NCBI RefSeq assembly: GCF_029222965.1
Contig: NZ_JARHUD010000006.1
Span: forward strand, 62,001-126,000
Source of the DNA: Aquibaculum arenosum
Lineage (GTDB): Bacteria; Pseudomonadota; Alphaproteobacteria; Kiloniellales; DSM-21159
DNA length: 64,000 nucleotides
Reading direction: 5' to 3'
The notes beneath the pieces are model-generated. The model did not search any database. It worked only from the letters and a program-made list of their open reading frames with translations, and had not been told where the DNA came from. Of the stretch, positions 53,368-62,943 are shown piece after piece. The position numbers and the translations under genes were made by a program. Numbering within the stretch: the first letter of the stretch is position 1; each line of letters begins with the position of its first letter.

Positions 53368-54654
53368 TCAGACAGCAGCCCGAGCCGCCTGCGGCGCTGC
53401 GAAGCGCGCACAGAGCTGCTCGAAGGCTTCGACCTCGCTGAGCGGCCCGAGGGCAGCCAAGGTCGGACGGCTGGCAAGCAGGCGCCGGGCAACCCGGGAT
53501 ATATCCGCCTGGTCCACGGCCTCCACCTTGGCGAGGATCTCCTGGGCCGAAAGCGGCCGATCATGTACGAGAATCTGATTGGCCAGGTGCTCGACGCGGT
53601 TCTCGTTCCGCTCCCGTCCCATGGCGATGCTGGCGCGCAACTGGGCCTTGGCGCGCGCCAATTCGGCGTCGCTCAGCCCCTCTTCCGCCACCCGCTGCCA
53701 CTCGTCGCAGAGCACGGGCAGAAGCTCGCGCGCTTCGCGTTCGCCGGTGCCGGCATAGACACCGAAGATTCCGCTGTCCACCTGTGCCGCGGCGAAGGAG
53801 AAGACAGAGTAGACCAGCCCGCGGCGCTCGCGCAGTTCCTGGAAGAGGCGCGAGGACATGCCACCGCCGAAGGCGGTCGAGAAGGCGGCACAGGCATGGT
53901 AGTCGCTATCGCGAAAGCCGATGCCGTCGAAGCCCAGGATGAGGTGCACCTGCTCCAGCTCACGGGCCTCGCGGTAGTCGCCGCCGCGGTAATGCGGCTG
54001 GTCGGTGACCGCGCGACTCTCCCGCTGCAGGCCGCCGAAGTGACGCTCCGCCAGATCAACCAGGCGCGCGTGCTCCACCGCGCCCGCCGCGGCGAGCACC
54101 ATGCAGTCTCCACCATAGTTGGCCTGCTGGAAGCCGCGCACGGCGTCCCGATCCAGCCGGCTTACTATGTCGGGCCGGCCAAGCACCGGCCGTCCGACGC
54201 CCTGGTCCGGAAAGGCGGTTTCCTGGAAATGGTCGAAGATGATGTCGTCGGGCGTATCGGCCGCCTGGCCAATCTCCTGCAGCACCACCTGGCGCTCGCG
54301 CTCCAGTTCCGCATCCTCGAAGAGCGAGTTCTGCAGAATGTCGGCGATGAGCTCCAGGCCCAGCGGCAGGTCTTCGGTCAGCACCTTGGCATGATAGGCC
54401 GTGATCTCACGGCCAGTGTAGGCGTTGAGGTGACCACCCACCGCCTCGATCTGCTCAGCGATGTCCTGTGCCGAGCGGCTGGGGGTGCCCTTGAAGAGCA
54501 TGTGCTCCAGCAGGTGCGCCACACCGTTGCTCTGCGGCGTCTCGTGCCGGGTGCCTACTCCGATCCATACGCCGAGCGACACCGACTGGGCTTCCGCCAT
54601 GCTGTCGCTGGCGACCGTCAGCCCGTTAGCGAGCCGCGTAACCTCCACCGTCAT
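53368..54654 (-). CDS. M16 family zinc metallopeptidase (processing peptidase-like)
   Basis: From ATG 54654, overlapping the thrC stop by four bases, the protein has 428 residues. The inverted zinc motif HLLEH is at 47-51 (SNGVAHLLEHMLFKGT) and ELERERQVVLQEI supplies the downstream Glu ligand; the C-terminal half has FGGGMSSRLFQELRERRGLVYSVF typical of M16B/mitochondrial processing-peptidase-like proteins. It lacks a signal peptide, so it acts in the cytoplasm or is exported by another route. The thrC-M16-GNAT order is common in alphaproteobacteria. Confidence 0.94.
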   Translation of the reverse strand: MTVEVTRLANGLTVASDSMAEAQSVSLGVWIGVGTRHETPQSNGVAHLLEHMLFKGTPSRSAQDIAEQIEAVGGHLNAYTGREITAYHAKVLTEDLPLGLELIADILQNSLFEDAELERERQVVLQEIGQAADTPDDIIFDHFQETAFPDQGVGRPVLGRPDIVSRLDRDAVRGFQQANYGGDCMVLAAAGAVEHARLVDLAERHFGGLQRESRAVTDQPHYRGGDYREARELEQVHLILGFDGIGFRDSDYHACAAFSTAFGGGMSSRLFQELRERRGLVYSVFSFAAAQVDSGIFGVYAGTGEREARELLPVLCDEWQRVAEEGLSDAELARAKAQLRASIAMGRERNENRVEHLANQILVHDRPLSAQEILAKVEAVDQADISRVARRLLASRPTLAALGPLSEVEAFEQLCARFAAPQAARAAV

Positions 54655-56060
54655 GCCGCCTCCGTCTGCACGCGCGCGCGCGCACCGATGAAAGCCTTGA
54701 GCTGCGTCTCGTCGGCGGGCACGACCGTCAGGCATTCCGGGCGCTCATGCAGGTCCGCCAGACGCGGCGGCAGGGCCGGCCGCTGGCCGATAGCGCGTTC
54801 CACGGCATCCGGGAACTTGGCCGGATGCGCGGTGGCCAGGGTGATCATCGGCACCGCCGGATCATCGCGCCGCGCCCGGGCTGCCGCCAGACCAACGGCA
54901 CTGTGCGGATCGAGCACCGCGCCACAGGTCTGATAGCAGCGCGCGATCTCCGCCACGGTCCCCTCGTCATCGAGCCTGTAACCGTCGAAGCCGGCGCGCA
55001 CCTGCTCCATCACCGCATCCGGCAGGGCGAAACGCCCCTCGCGCCGGAAGCTGGTCAGGGTTTCGGCCACGGCCGCCCCCTGCCCGTCCAGCAGCTCGAA
55101 CAGCAGGCGTTCGAAGTTGCTCGACACCTGGATGTCCATCGAGGGTGAGAGCGTGGGCACCACGCTTTCGATCGCCATCTCTCCGCGCTCGAAGAAGCGG
55201 GCCAGGATGTCGTTGCTGTTGGAGGCGACCACCAGCCGCTCCATGGGCAGCCCCATGCAGCGCGCGGCGTGACCGGCGAAGACATTGCCGAAGTTGCCCG
55301 TCGGCACGGCAAAGGCCACCCGCCGCTCCGGCGCGCCCAAAGCCACCGCCGAGGCCACGTAATAGACGATCTGCGCCATGACCCGGGCCCAGTTGATCGA
55401 ATTGACCGCTGAGAGGTGCAGACCGTCGCGGAAGCCATGGTCGTTGAAGCAGGCCTTCACCAGGTCCTGGCAATCATCGAAGGTGCCGCGGACCGCCAGA
55501 TTGTGCACGTTGTCGGCCTGCACCGTGGTCATCTGCCGGCGCTGCACTTCGGAGACACGGCCCTCGGGATGCAGCATGAAGAGGTCGATGCGGCTGCGCC
55601 CGGCAAAGGCCTCCACGGCCGCCGCGCCGGTATCGCCCGAGGTGGCGCCCAGAATCGTCACCCGCTCATCCCGGGCTTCCAGCACCGCATCGAAGATGCG
55701 GCCCAGGAACTGCATCGCCACGTCCTTGAAGGCCAGCGTGGGCCCGTGGAAGAGCTCCAGCAGCCAGTCATTGGCATCCAGCTGACGCAGCGGCGTGACC
55801 GCGCTGTGCTCGAAGCCCGCGTAGGCCTCGGCCACCAGCCGGTCGAAGCGATCCTCAATCGCGGAGCCGGTCACGAAAGGGCGCATCACTGCCGCAGCAA
55901 GCTGAGGGTAGGAGAGTCCGGCGAGGCTGCGCAGGCGATCCGGCGTCAGCGTGGGCCAGCTCTCCGGCAGATAGAGGCCGCCATCGCGCGCCAGACCGGC
56001 CAACAAAACCTCGTCGAAACCCAACGCCGGCGCCTGGCCGCGGGTAGAAATATAGCGCAT
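54651..56060 (-). CDS. thrC: Threonine synthase
   Basis: A 469-residue PLP enzyme converting O-phosphohomoserine to threonine. From ATG 56060 it reads MRYISTRGQAPALGFDEVLLAGLARDGGLYLPE-like, with ELFHGPTLAFKDVAMQFLG holding the PLP Lys (~112), LGATSGDTGAAAVEAF, SINWARVMAQIVYYV and VPTGNFGNVFAGH. A long upstream in-frame extension (to 56654) is not part of the gene. Its stop overlaps the M16 gene start (ATGA), so the operon is translationally coupled. Confidence 0.96.
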   Translation of the reverse strand: MRYISTRGQAPALGFDEVLLAGLARDGGLYLPESWPTLTPDRLRSLAGLSYPQLAAAVMRPFVTGSAIEDRFDRLVAEAYAGFEHSAVTPLRQLDANDWLLELFHGPTLAFKDVAMQFLGRIFDAVLEARDERVTILGATSGDTGAAAVEAFAGRSRIDLFMLHPEGRVSEVQRRQMTTVQADNVHNLAVRGTFDDCQDLVKACFNDHGFRDGLHLSAVNSINWARVMAQIVYYVASAVALGAPERRVAFAVPTGNFGNVFAGHAARCMGLPMERLVVASNSNDILARFFERGEMAIESVVPTLSPSMDIQVSSNFERLLFELLDGQGAAVAETLTSFRREGRFALPDAVMEQVRAGFDGYRLDDEGTVAEIARCYQTCGAVLDPHSAVGLAAARARRDDPAVPMITLATAHPAKFPDAVERAIGQRPALPPRLADLHERPECLTVVPADETQLKAFIGARARVQTEAA

Positions 56061-56337
56061 GCTTGATTTATCCGTGCCGGGAGCGCGATCCGCTCGGCCG
56101 GCTTGACCTGAAGGGAACATCGAACTCCGTTGTGTCTCATCCCGCCTACAAGGGCCGAAATCCGGCCAGACAGGCTCCATAAGGCGGCACTCTAGTCCTG
56201 CCTCCGGGCACGAACAAGGCAGCGGTGACATGCCAACGGGATTGATCCCGGCCCGCTGGCCCCTCACCTTTGCAGGAATCGGCGGCGCCCCAGCGAGAAC
56301 CGCAGAACCTGAACGGCAGGCAGGAGGATCACGATCC

Positions 56338-57183
56338 ATGACAGCAGACAAGCCCGGCATTACCTTCCCCGGCGGGACCACGGTGCCCAAACTCGGCCTT
56401 GGCACCTGGGGCATGGGCGAACGCGCGCAGGAGCGCGCCCGCGAGGTCCGGGCGCTGCAAGCCGGACTGGACCGCGGCCTGACGCTGATCGACACGGCGG
56501 AGATGTACGGCTCCGGCGGCGCCGAAGAGGTGGTGGGCGAGGCCATTGCCGGCCGGCGGGATTCTGTCTTCCTGGTCAGCAAGGTCCTGCCGCACAACGC
56601 CAGCCGCGAGGGCACCCGGCGCGCCTGCGAGGCCAGCCTGCGCCGCTTGGGCACCGACCATCTTGATCTCTACCTGCTGCACTGGCGCGGCAGTTGGCCT
56701 CTGGAGGAAACGCTGGAAGCCTTCTCGGCGCTGCAGACGGAGGGCAAGATCGGCGCCTGGGGGGTCAGCAACCTCGACATGGAGGATTGCCAGGAGCTTG
56801 CCGCGCTGCCGGGCAGCGAGGGCCTGGCCACAAACCAGCTCCTCTACAACCTCTCACGCCGCGGCATCGAGGCCGACCTGCTGCCCTGGTGTCAGGCGCG
56901 CGGCGTGCCGGTCATGGCCTATTCGCCCATCGAGCAGGGGCGACTGCTGTACCAACGCCCCCTGGAGCGCATCGCACAGCGCCACACGGCCACGGCGGCC
57001 CAGATCGCGTTAGCCTGGCTGTTGCGTCAGGAGGGCGTGTTACCAATCCCAAAGGCCAGCGATCTGGACCACCTGGAGGAGAACATTGCGGCCCTGTCGG
57101 TGGAACTGACACAAGAGGATCTCGAGGAGCTGGATCGGGGCTTTCCGCCGCCCGACGGCCCTCAGCCCCTGGACATTCTTTAG
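56338..57183 (+). CDS. Aldo/keto reductase
   Basis: From ATG 56338 (AGGAGG ten bases upstream) the protein has 281 residues. The catalytic tetrad is D52/Y57 (IDTAEMYGSGG), K82 (FLVSKVLP) and H115 (LLHWRG), with GLGTWGMG near the start and IPKAS for NADP(H) binding near the end. It reduces aldehydes or ketones; substrate unknown. The gene is divergent from thrC and lies 52 bases before the ABC transporter operon, possibly co-transcribed. Confidence 0.92.
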   Translation: MTADKPGITFPGGTTVPKLGLGTWGMGERAQERAREVRALQAGLDRGLTLIDTAEMYGSGGAEEVVGEAIAGRRDSVFLVSKVLPHNASREGTRRACEASLRRLGTDHLDLYLLHWRGSWPLEETLEAFSALQTEGKIGAWGVSNLDMEDCQELAALPGSEGLATNQLLYNLSRRGIEADLLPWCQARGVPVMAYSPIEQGRLLYQRPLERIAQRHTATAAQIALAWLLRQEGVLPIPKASDLDHLEENIAALSVELTQEDLEELDRGFPPPDGPQPLDIL

Positions 57184-57235
57184 ATACAAGAGGCAGGACA
57201 GAGTTCACAGGGGTTACGCGAACAGCAAGCGGGGG

Positions 57236-58939
57236 ATGAGGGATATGGGTGATGTCAGCCGAGGTATTCTTGTCGCAGCCGTGATTGGGGTGGCAAGTCT
57301 CGCCGGCGCGGTTTTGCAATCCGATACGGCTGCCGCGGCCGGCGGCGACGGCGAGTTGACCATCGGCATCACCCAATTTCCCGGCACCCTGCACCCCAAC
57401 ATCGACGCCATGGCTGCGAAGTACTACGTGCTCGCCATGACCAACCGCCCGCTCAGTCACTTCGATCACGACTGGGAACCGAGCTGCATGCTCTGCACAG
57501 AGCTGCCGACCCTGGAGAACGGCCTGGTCGAGCGCGAGGCCCTGCCCGACGGCGGCGAGGGATTGGCCATCACCCTGGAACTGCATCCCGAGGCGACCTG
57601 GGGCGATGGCACCCCGGTGACCACCGAGGACGTGGTCTTCACCTGGGAGGTGGGACGCCACCCGGGCTCCGGCATCTCCAACGCAGAACTCTATCGCCGG
57701 CTGCTGGACGTGCGGGTGCACGACGGCAAGCGCTTCACCTTCCTGACCGACCGCGTCAGCTTTCGGTACAACGTCTTCGCCGACTTCCGTCTGCTGCCGG
57801 CCCACATCGAGCGCCCGATCTTCGAGTCCGACCCCGACGCCTATCGCAACCGTACCGCCTTCGATGCCGATCCTACCAATCCAGCGCTGGCCTGGGGGCC
57901 ATATCGCATCACCGAGATCACGCCCGGCGCGGAAATCTCGCTGGAACCGAACGAAACCTGGTACGGGCAGCCGCCGGCTTTCGACCGCATCACCGTGCGT
58001 GCCATTGAGAACAGCGCCGCCTTGGAGGCAAACCTGCTCTCCGGCTCGATCGACATGATCGCCGGCGAACTGGGACTGGAGGTGGACCAGGCCATGTCGC
58101 TGGAGCCGCGGCTTGGCGGTGACTACCAGGTGGAATACGTCGCCGGCCTCTTCTACGAACACATCGACCTGCTGCTCGACAATCCGGTCCTGGCTGACCG
58201 CCGGGTGCGGCAGGCGCTGCTCTACGCCATCGACCGGGAGGCGGTGTCCGAGCGGCTGTTCGGCGGCCACAACCCGGTCGCCCATGGCAACGTCTCGCCG
58301 CTCGACCGTGTCCACGCCGAAGACATCCAGCACTACGCCTTTGACCCGGAACGCGCCGGGGCGCTGCTCGACGAAGCCGGCTGGTCGGAGCTGCGCGACG
58401 GCGTGCGGCACAATGCCGAAGGCGAGGCGTTGCGGCTCGATTTCATGACCACGGCTGGCAACCGCACTCGCGAGCTGCTGCAGCAGGTGCTGCAAAGTCA
58501 GTGGCGCGAGGTGGGGGTCGACGCGCGCATTCGCAATGAAACGCCGCGGGTCTTTTTCGGCCAGACCCTGGACCGCCGCAACTACGGCGCCATGGCGCTT
58601 TTCGGCTGGCTCAGCTCGCCCGAGCACGTGCCGCGCACCACGCTGCATTCCGAAGAGATCCCGACGGCCGATAATGGTTGGACAGGACAGAACTACTCTG
58701 GCTTCAGCGATCCACGGGTGGATGAACTGATTGACCTCATCGAGGTGGAGCTCGACCCGGAGGTCCGGTTGGAACTATGGCACGAGCTGCAGACCATCTA
58801 CGCCGAGGAGCTGCCCGTCCTGCCGCTGTTCTGGCGGGCTCAGCCATTCATCGTGCCGGACTGGTTGGCCGGGCTGCGCCCCACCGGGCACATGCTCGCC
58901 TCCAGCAACTGGGTGGAGGAGTGGCATCGCCGTGACTGA
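57236..58939 (+). CDS. ABC transporter peptide/nickel-type solute-binding protein
   Basis: A 567-residue periplasmic binding protein of the SBP_bac_5 family; an N-terminal signal segment ends near TAAAAG. Typical stretches are LHPNIDAMAAKYYV, RFTFLTDRVSFRYNV, GPYRITEITPGAEI, DRRVRQALLYAIDREAV and PEVRLELWHELQTIYAEELPVLPLFW. ATG 57245 is an alternative start. It heads an operon with two permeases; cargo could be a peptide, sugar-acid conjugate or other compound. Confidence 0.92.
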   Translation: MRDMGDVSRGILVAAVIGVASLAGAVLQSDTAAAAGGDGELTIGITQFPGTLHPNIDAMAAKYYVLAMTNRPLSHFDHDWEPSCMLCTELPTLENGLVEREALPDGGEGLAITLELHPEATWGDGTPVTTEDVVFTWEVGRHPGSGISNAELYRRLLDVRVHDGKRFTFLTDRVSFRYNVFADFRLLPAHIERPIFESDPDAYRNRTAFDADPTNPALAWGPYRITEITPGAEISLEPNETWYGQPPAFDRITVRAIENSAALEANLLSGSIDMIAGELGLEVDQAMSLEPRLGGDYQVEYVAGLFYEHIDLLLDNPVLADRRVRQALLYAIDREAVSERLFGGHNPVAHGNVSPLDRVHAEDIQHYAFDPERAGALLDEAGWSELRDGVRHNAEGEALRLDFMTTAGNRTRELLQQVLQSQWREVGVDARIRNETPRVFFGQTLDRRNYGAMALFGWLSSPEHVPRTTLHSEEIPTADNGWTGQNYSGFSDPRVDELIDLIEVELDPEVRLELWHELQTIYAEELPVLPLFWRAQPFIVPDWLAGLRPTGHMLASSNWVEEWHRRD

Positions 58940-58974
58940 GCTGTGATGGCGCCCGCTACAAAGACCCAGACCCC

Positions 58975-59919
58975 ATGAGCCGCTTCCTCCTGCAGCGCCT
59001 GCTCGAATCCCTGCTGGTGCTCGCACTCATGTCCTTCCTGGTCTATCTGCTCATAGGGCTGATGCCGGGCGATCCGATCGACATCATGATCTCCGGCGAT
59101 CCCAACATGAGCGCAGCCGATGCCGAGCGTCTGCGTGCGGTCTACGGCCTGGATCAGCCACTGCTCGCCCGCTACTGGGCCTGGCTGACCTCCGTCCTGT
59201 CCGGCGACCTTGGCTACTCACGCCTCTTTAACCGGCCGGTGGAGACAATTCTGTTACCGCGCCTGGGCAACACCCTGCTGCTGATGGGCGCTGCCCTGCT
59301 GCTGGCGCTGATTGTTGCGCTCCCTCTGGGCGTCGCGGCTGCGCGGCGGCCCGGCAGCCTCATGGATGTCGGTGTCAATCTCGGCGCCTTCGCCGGCGCC
59401 TCGCTGCCACCCTTCTGGCTCGCCATCCTGCTGATCCTGCTTTTTGCCGTTTACCTCGGCTGGTTGCCGGCCGGTGGCATGGGGGATGGCAGTTTGGCTG
59501 AGCGTCTGCGTCACATGATCCTGCCGGTGGTGGCGCTCTCGGTTGCCAGTGTCGCGGGACTGCTGCGGCACATCCGCGCGGCCCTGCGCGAGGCTCTGCG
59601 CCAGGACTATGTGCGCACCGCACGCGCCAAGGGCCTCTCCGATCGCCAAGTCGTCTATCGCCACGCCCTGCGCAACGCCATGATCCCGGTGGTGACCATC
59701 CTGGCCCTGGATCTGGGCATGCTGTTCAGCGGCGCGCTGATCACCGAGACGGTCTTCGGCTGGCTCGGCATGGGCAAGACCATCTACGACGCCATAATGG
59801 GCAATGACTACAACCTCGCCCTCATCGGTCTGCTGCTGGCCACAGGCACGGTGTTGCTGGCCAATCTGCTGGCGGATCTGGTCTATGCCTGGCTCGACCC
59901 CAGGATCGAGTACAGATGA
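58975..59919 (+). CDS. ABC transporter permease (DppB type)
   Basis: A 314-residue inner-membrane permease starting MSRFLLQRLLESLLVL, with the GLDQPLLARYWAWLTSVLSGDLGYSR segment and the EAA-like loop (REALRQDYVRTARAKGLSDRQVVYRHALRNAMIPVV) that contacts the ATPase. It is overlapped by the DppC-type gene by four bases (ATGA). About six helices. The matching ATPase genes are not in the window. Confidence 0.93.
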   Translation: MSRFLLQRLLESLLVLALMSFLVYLLIGLMPGDPIDIMISGDPNMSAADAERLRAVYGLDQPLLARYWAWLTSVLSGDLGYSRLFNRPVETILLPRLGNTLLLMGAALLLALIVALPLGVAAARRPGSLMDVGVNLGAFAGASLPPFWLAILLILLFAVYLGWLPAGGMGDGSLAERLRHMILPVVALSVASVAGLLRHIRAALREALRQDYVRTARAKGLSDRQVVYRHALRNAMIPVVTILALDLGMLFSGALITETVFGWLGMGKTIYDAIMGNDYNLALIGLLLATGTVLLANLLADLVYAWLDPRIEYR

Positions 59920-60869
59920 GCGACAGCCACGGCCTAGCCGCAGAGAGACGCGCCGCACTCGCGCCCTCGGCCTCGCCACGCCGCCTGGCCTGGCGCCGGT
60001 TCCTGCGCCATCCGGCAGCACTGCCCTCGCTGGCCCTGTTGCTGCTCCTGACGCTCGGTGCCCTGGCCGCGCCGCTGGTTGAGCAGATGCTGGGGGTGGA
60101 TGCGACACGCGCCGACCTGCTCGGCCGCTATGAGGTGCCCTCGGCCGGACACCCGCTGGGCAAGGACGAACTGGGTCGCGACCTGCTGGTGCGTCTGCTC
60201 TACGGCGGGCGCATCTCGCTTGCCGTCGGGCTGGCCGCCGCCCTGGCCGCCATGGTGATCGGCAGCCTGTTGGGCCTCCTGGCCGGCTACTTCGGCGGCC
60301 GCCTCGATGCCCTGCTGATGCGCCTGGCCGACACGGTCATCGCCCTGCCCCTGCTGCCGCTGCTGATCGTGCTGGCCGCCGTCGACCTCACCAAGCTGGG
60401 ACTGCCGGAATCGGCCGCCCGTTCGGAGATGGCGAGCTTCTGGCAGATCGTCATCCTGATCAGCCTCTTCGGCTGGACGACCGTGGCGCGCCTGGTGCGC
60501 GGTGCGGTGATGAGCCTGAAGCGCCGCGAGTTCGTGCGCGCAGCCGAAGCGCTTGGTGCCGGTCCCTGGCGCATCATGCTGCGTCACCTGCTACCGAACG
60601 CCGTTTCGCCCATTCTGGTGGCGACCACGCTCTCCATCGGCAACGTGATTCTGCTGGAATCCGTACTGTCCTTCCTGGGGCTGGGGATCCAGCCGCCGCT
60701 GCCCAGTTGGGGCAACATGTTGAGCGGCGCCCAGGAGACCCTCTGGGCCGCGCCCCGCCTGGCGGTTCTGCCCGGACTGCTGATCTTCGTGACGGTGATC
60801 GCCTTCAACTTCCTGGGCGATTCTTTACAGGATGCCCTCGATCCCCGGGCCTCCCTCACGCAGCGATGA
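59916..60869 (+). CDS. ABC transporter permease (DppC type)
   Basis: A 317-residue permease with a cytoplasmic N-terminus, GADLLGRYEVPSAGHPLGKDELGRDLLVRLLYGGRISL-like region and an EAA loop (LKRREFVRAAEALGAGPWRIMLRHLLPNAVSPI). Four-base overlap with the DppB-type gene. It ends ~25 bases before the convergent aldolase gene, and no ATPase ORF follows on this strand, so the operon here contains only binding protein and permeases. Confidence 0.93.
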   Translation: MSDSHGLAAERRAALAPSASPRRLAWRRFLRHPAALPSLALLLLLTLGALAAPLVEQMLGVDATRADLLGRYEVPSAGHPLGKDELGRDLLVRLLYGGRISLAVGLAAALAAMVIGSLLGLLAGYFGGRLDALLMRLADTVIALPLLPLLIVLAAVDLTKLGLPESAARSEMASFWQIVILISLFGWTTVARLVRGAVMSLKRREFVRAAEALGAGPWRIMLRHLLPNAVSPILVATTLSIGNVILLESVLSFLGLGIQPPLPSWGNMLSGAQETLWAAPRLAVLPGLLIFVTVIAFNFLGDSLQDALDPRASLTQR

Positions 60870-60894
60870 GGCGGCCCGGGAGCGAAGGTTTCGT

Positions 60895-61653
60895 TCAGGC
60901 GCGCATTTCGGCCACGGTCTGCGCCGCACCGGCGGCGATGAAGCGGGCATCGGAACCGATGGTCACCAGACGGAAGCCCTTGTCGATCATCTGTCGTGCG
61001 TAGGCTGTGCTGCCGTTGTGGATGCCGGCGACCAGTCCGTGCTCCTTGGCCTTGGCCAGGACAAGATCGATTGCCTCCACCAGCTCCGGTTCCTGCCGGT
61101 CGAAGCCCGGCGCATAGCCCAGAGCCGAGGCCAGATCGGACGGCCCGACATAGACGCCGTCCAACCCCTCGACGGACATGATGGCATCCAGGTTGTCCAG
61201 CGCGCGGCGGGTTTCCACCATGGCAAAGACCGCCACGGTCTCGTTGGCATGGGCTGGATAGTCCGCACCGCCATAGAGGCTGGCGCGGATCGGCCCGAAG
61301 CTGCGCCCGCCCAGCGGCGGATAACGGCAGGCGGAGACCAGGCGCGCGGCTTCCTCGCCGTCGTTGATCATCGGGCAGATCACGCCGTAGGCGCCGGCAT
61401 CGAGCATCTTCATCAGGATGCCCGGCTCCAGCCAGGGCACCCGAACCATGGGTACGGTGGCGGTGGTGGAGATGGCCTGCAACAGGGTGACAGCGGTCTG
61501 GTAGTCGACCACCCCGTGCTGCAGATCGATGGTCAGGGAATCCCACCCCTGATGGGCCATGATCTCGGCCGCAAATGAGGAGGGAACCGCGCACCAGCCG
61601 TTCACCGCCGCCTTGTCTTCCGCCCAGAGTCGCTTGAGAAGATTCTCGCGCAT
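60895..61653 (-). CDS. HpcH/HpaI family aldolase
   Basis: From ATG 61653 (GGAGACGG upstream) the product has 252 residues; an ATG six codons upstream is less likely. The family features are WDSLTIDLQHGVVDYQTAV, metal-binding FAMVETRRALDNLDAIMSVEGLDGVYVGPSDLA and GIHNGSTAYARQMIDKGF. These class II aldolases cleave or form 2-oxo-acid-type aldols, e.g. 4-hydroxy-2-oxoheptanedioate-like substrates. Its real substrate is unknown; it converges on the peptide-type ABC operon. Confidence 0.9.
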   Translation of the reverse strand: MRENLLKRLWAEDKAAVNGWCAVPSSFAAEIMAHQGWDSLTIDLQHGVVDYQTAVTLLQAISTTATVPMVRVPWLEPGILMKMLDAGAYGVICPMINDGEEAARLVSACRYPPLGGRSFGPIRASLYGGADYPAHANETVAVFAMVETRRALDNLDAIMSVEGLDGVYVGPSDLASALGYAPGFDRQEPELVEAIDLVLAKAKEHGLVAGIHNGSTAYARQMIDKGFRLVTIGSDARFIAAGAAQTVAEMRA

Positions 61654-61747
61654 CGTCGTTTCCGTCTCCATTGATCACCAGCATAAACGCGGGCGCGAGT
61701 ATGACCGCTTCAACCGGTGGGGAAAACGACGTTCACCCCAAAGGTCC

Positions 61748-62827
61748 CTATTGCGCCGCGGTTTCCCGCGGTGCCGACAAGACTTCGGCAAGAAAGCGCC
61801 CGAGATCGGCGTTGGAACGTGCACGCACCGCCTCGTCCCGGCCCATGAGATAGCCCTCGGCGCCGGCGCAGAGACCAAGGATCAGCCGCCGGGTCAGGGG
61901 ATCAGCCATGGGAATGAAGGTGCGCCCGTCGCGCACCCGTCCCGAAGCGGTGACGGTCAGTTCGCAAGGCGCGAGATTGCGGCCGGTGCGCCGCGGGCCC
62001 GGGCGTGCCCCGTCCCATTGGTGATAGGCGCCCTCGTAGACGATCATTGCCACTTCGGCGCCGCCGTCGCGCAGTTCCTCGGCCACGGCCGCACAGCGCG
62101 CGGGGTCGGTGATCTCGTCCTCGCTGCCGATCAGCATCAGCAGCGGGGCACCCGTGGCGCGATTGTCGCGAAAACGGGCAATGCAGGGGCCATAGAAGGT
62201 GGCGTGACCGGCAAAACGCCGGCCCTCGGGGCTGTAGATCTCTGCCACCTGCTCGTAGGCGGCAAACATGGTGGCCATAGCACCGTAGGAGAAGCCGATC
62301 AGGGCGACCCGCTCGCCATCCACCTCTGGCCGGTCATCGAGGTAGGCGAGCCCGGCATAGGCATCCGCCAGCAGCATCGCCTCGGTGATTTCCAGAAGTC
62401 GCTGGATGAAGCCCCTCGCCATCTCCCGCCGATTGCCGAAGGCATCGAGCACCAGCGCCGCCACACCCATATCGGCGAACTGCCGGGCGTAGGTCAGTTC
62501 CCGGGCGCCCATCACACCGCCGGCCCCATGCAACAGGATGACGGCCGGCACCGGCTCCTCGGTGTCCTCAGGCAGGTAGAGTCGAGCCGAGACCTCGCGC
62601 TTGGGCGCCGCGCCTACATGGCGCAGGGTGAAGGGATCCTCCGACTCGAAGCTCACCTGCTCTTCGCCTTGCCCGCCCGCACTGCCACTGGGCCAACTCT
62701 CTTGCATGAGCGCGGCTGCGGCATCGCGTGCCTGCGCCGGCCCGGAGGCAAGCGCCAGGAGCAGCACCAGAATAAAAAGCGGAGACATGAGCGCTGCTGA
62801 GCCGACCATCCCGCCCCGCCAGCCCAT
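61748..62827 (-). CDS. Secreted alpha/beta hydrolase (dienelactone-hydrolase-like)
   Basis: I place the start at ATG 62827 (GAGGGCAGGC upstream), giving 359 residues with a hydrophobic N-terminal signal-like segment ending near GPAQA; ATG 62788 is a shorter option. Motifs: VILLHGAGGVMG (oxyanion), the nucleophile Ser in LIGFSYGAMA, an Asp in GSEDEI and a His in EGAYHQWD. Cytosolic dienelactone hydrolases use Cys, whereas this has Ser, so it is a DLH-fold esterase or lipase-like enzyme. No neighbours suggest a substrate. Confidence 0.8.
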   Translation of the reverse strand: MGWRGGMVGSAALMSPLFILVLLLALASGPAQARDAAAALMQESWPSGSAGGQGEEQVSFESEDPFTLRHVGAAPKREVSARLYLPEDTEEPVPAVILLHGAGGVMGARELTYARQFADMGVAALVLDAFGNRREMARGFIQRLLEITEAMLLADAYAGLAYLDDRPEVDGERVALIGFSYGAMATMFAAYEQVAEIYSPEGRRFAGHATFYGPCIARFRDNRATGAPLLMLIGSEDEITDPARCAAVAEELRDGGAEVAMIVYEGAYHQWDGARPGPRRTGRNLAPCELTVTASGRVRDGRTFIPMADPLTRRLILGLCAGAEGYLMGRDEAVRARSNADLGRFLAEVLSAPRETAAQ

Positions 62828-62943
62828 CACGTTCGCCTGCCCTCGAGAGTGAGGGGTCTGTGCAACGGGGCGGGGAACAATCAACGGGAATTCAGTCATT
62901 CTTTTGCCTAAGAGGGGAGGTTGTTGCTATAGCTGCAGGATAG

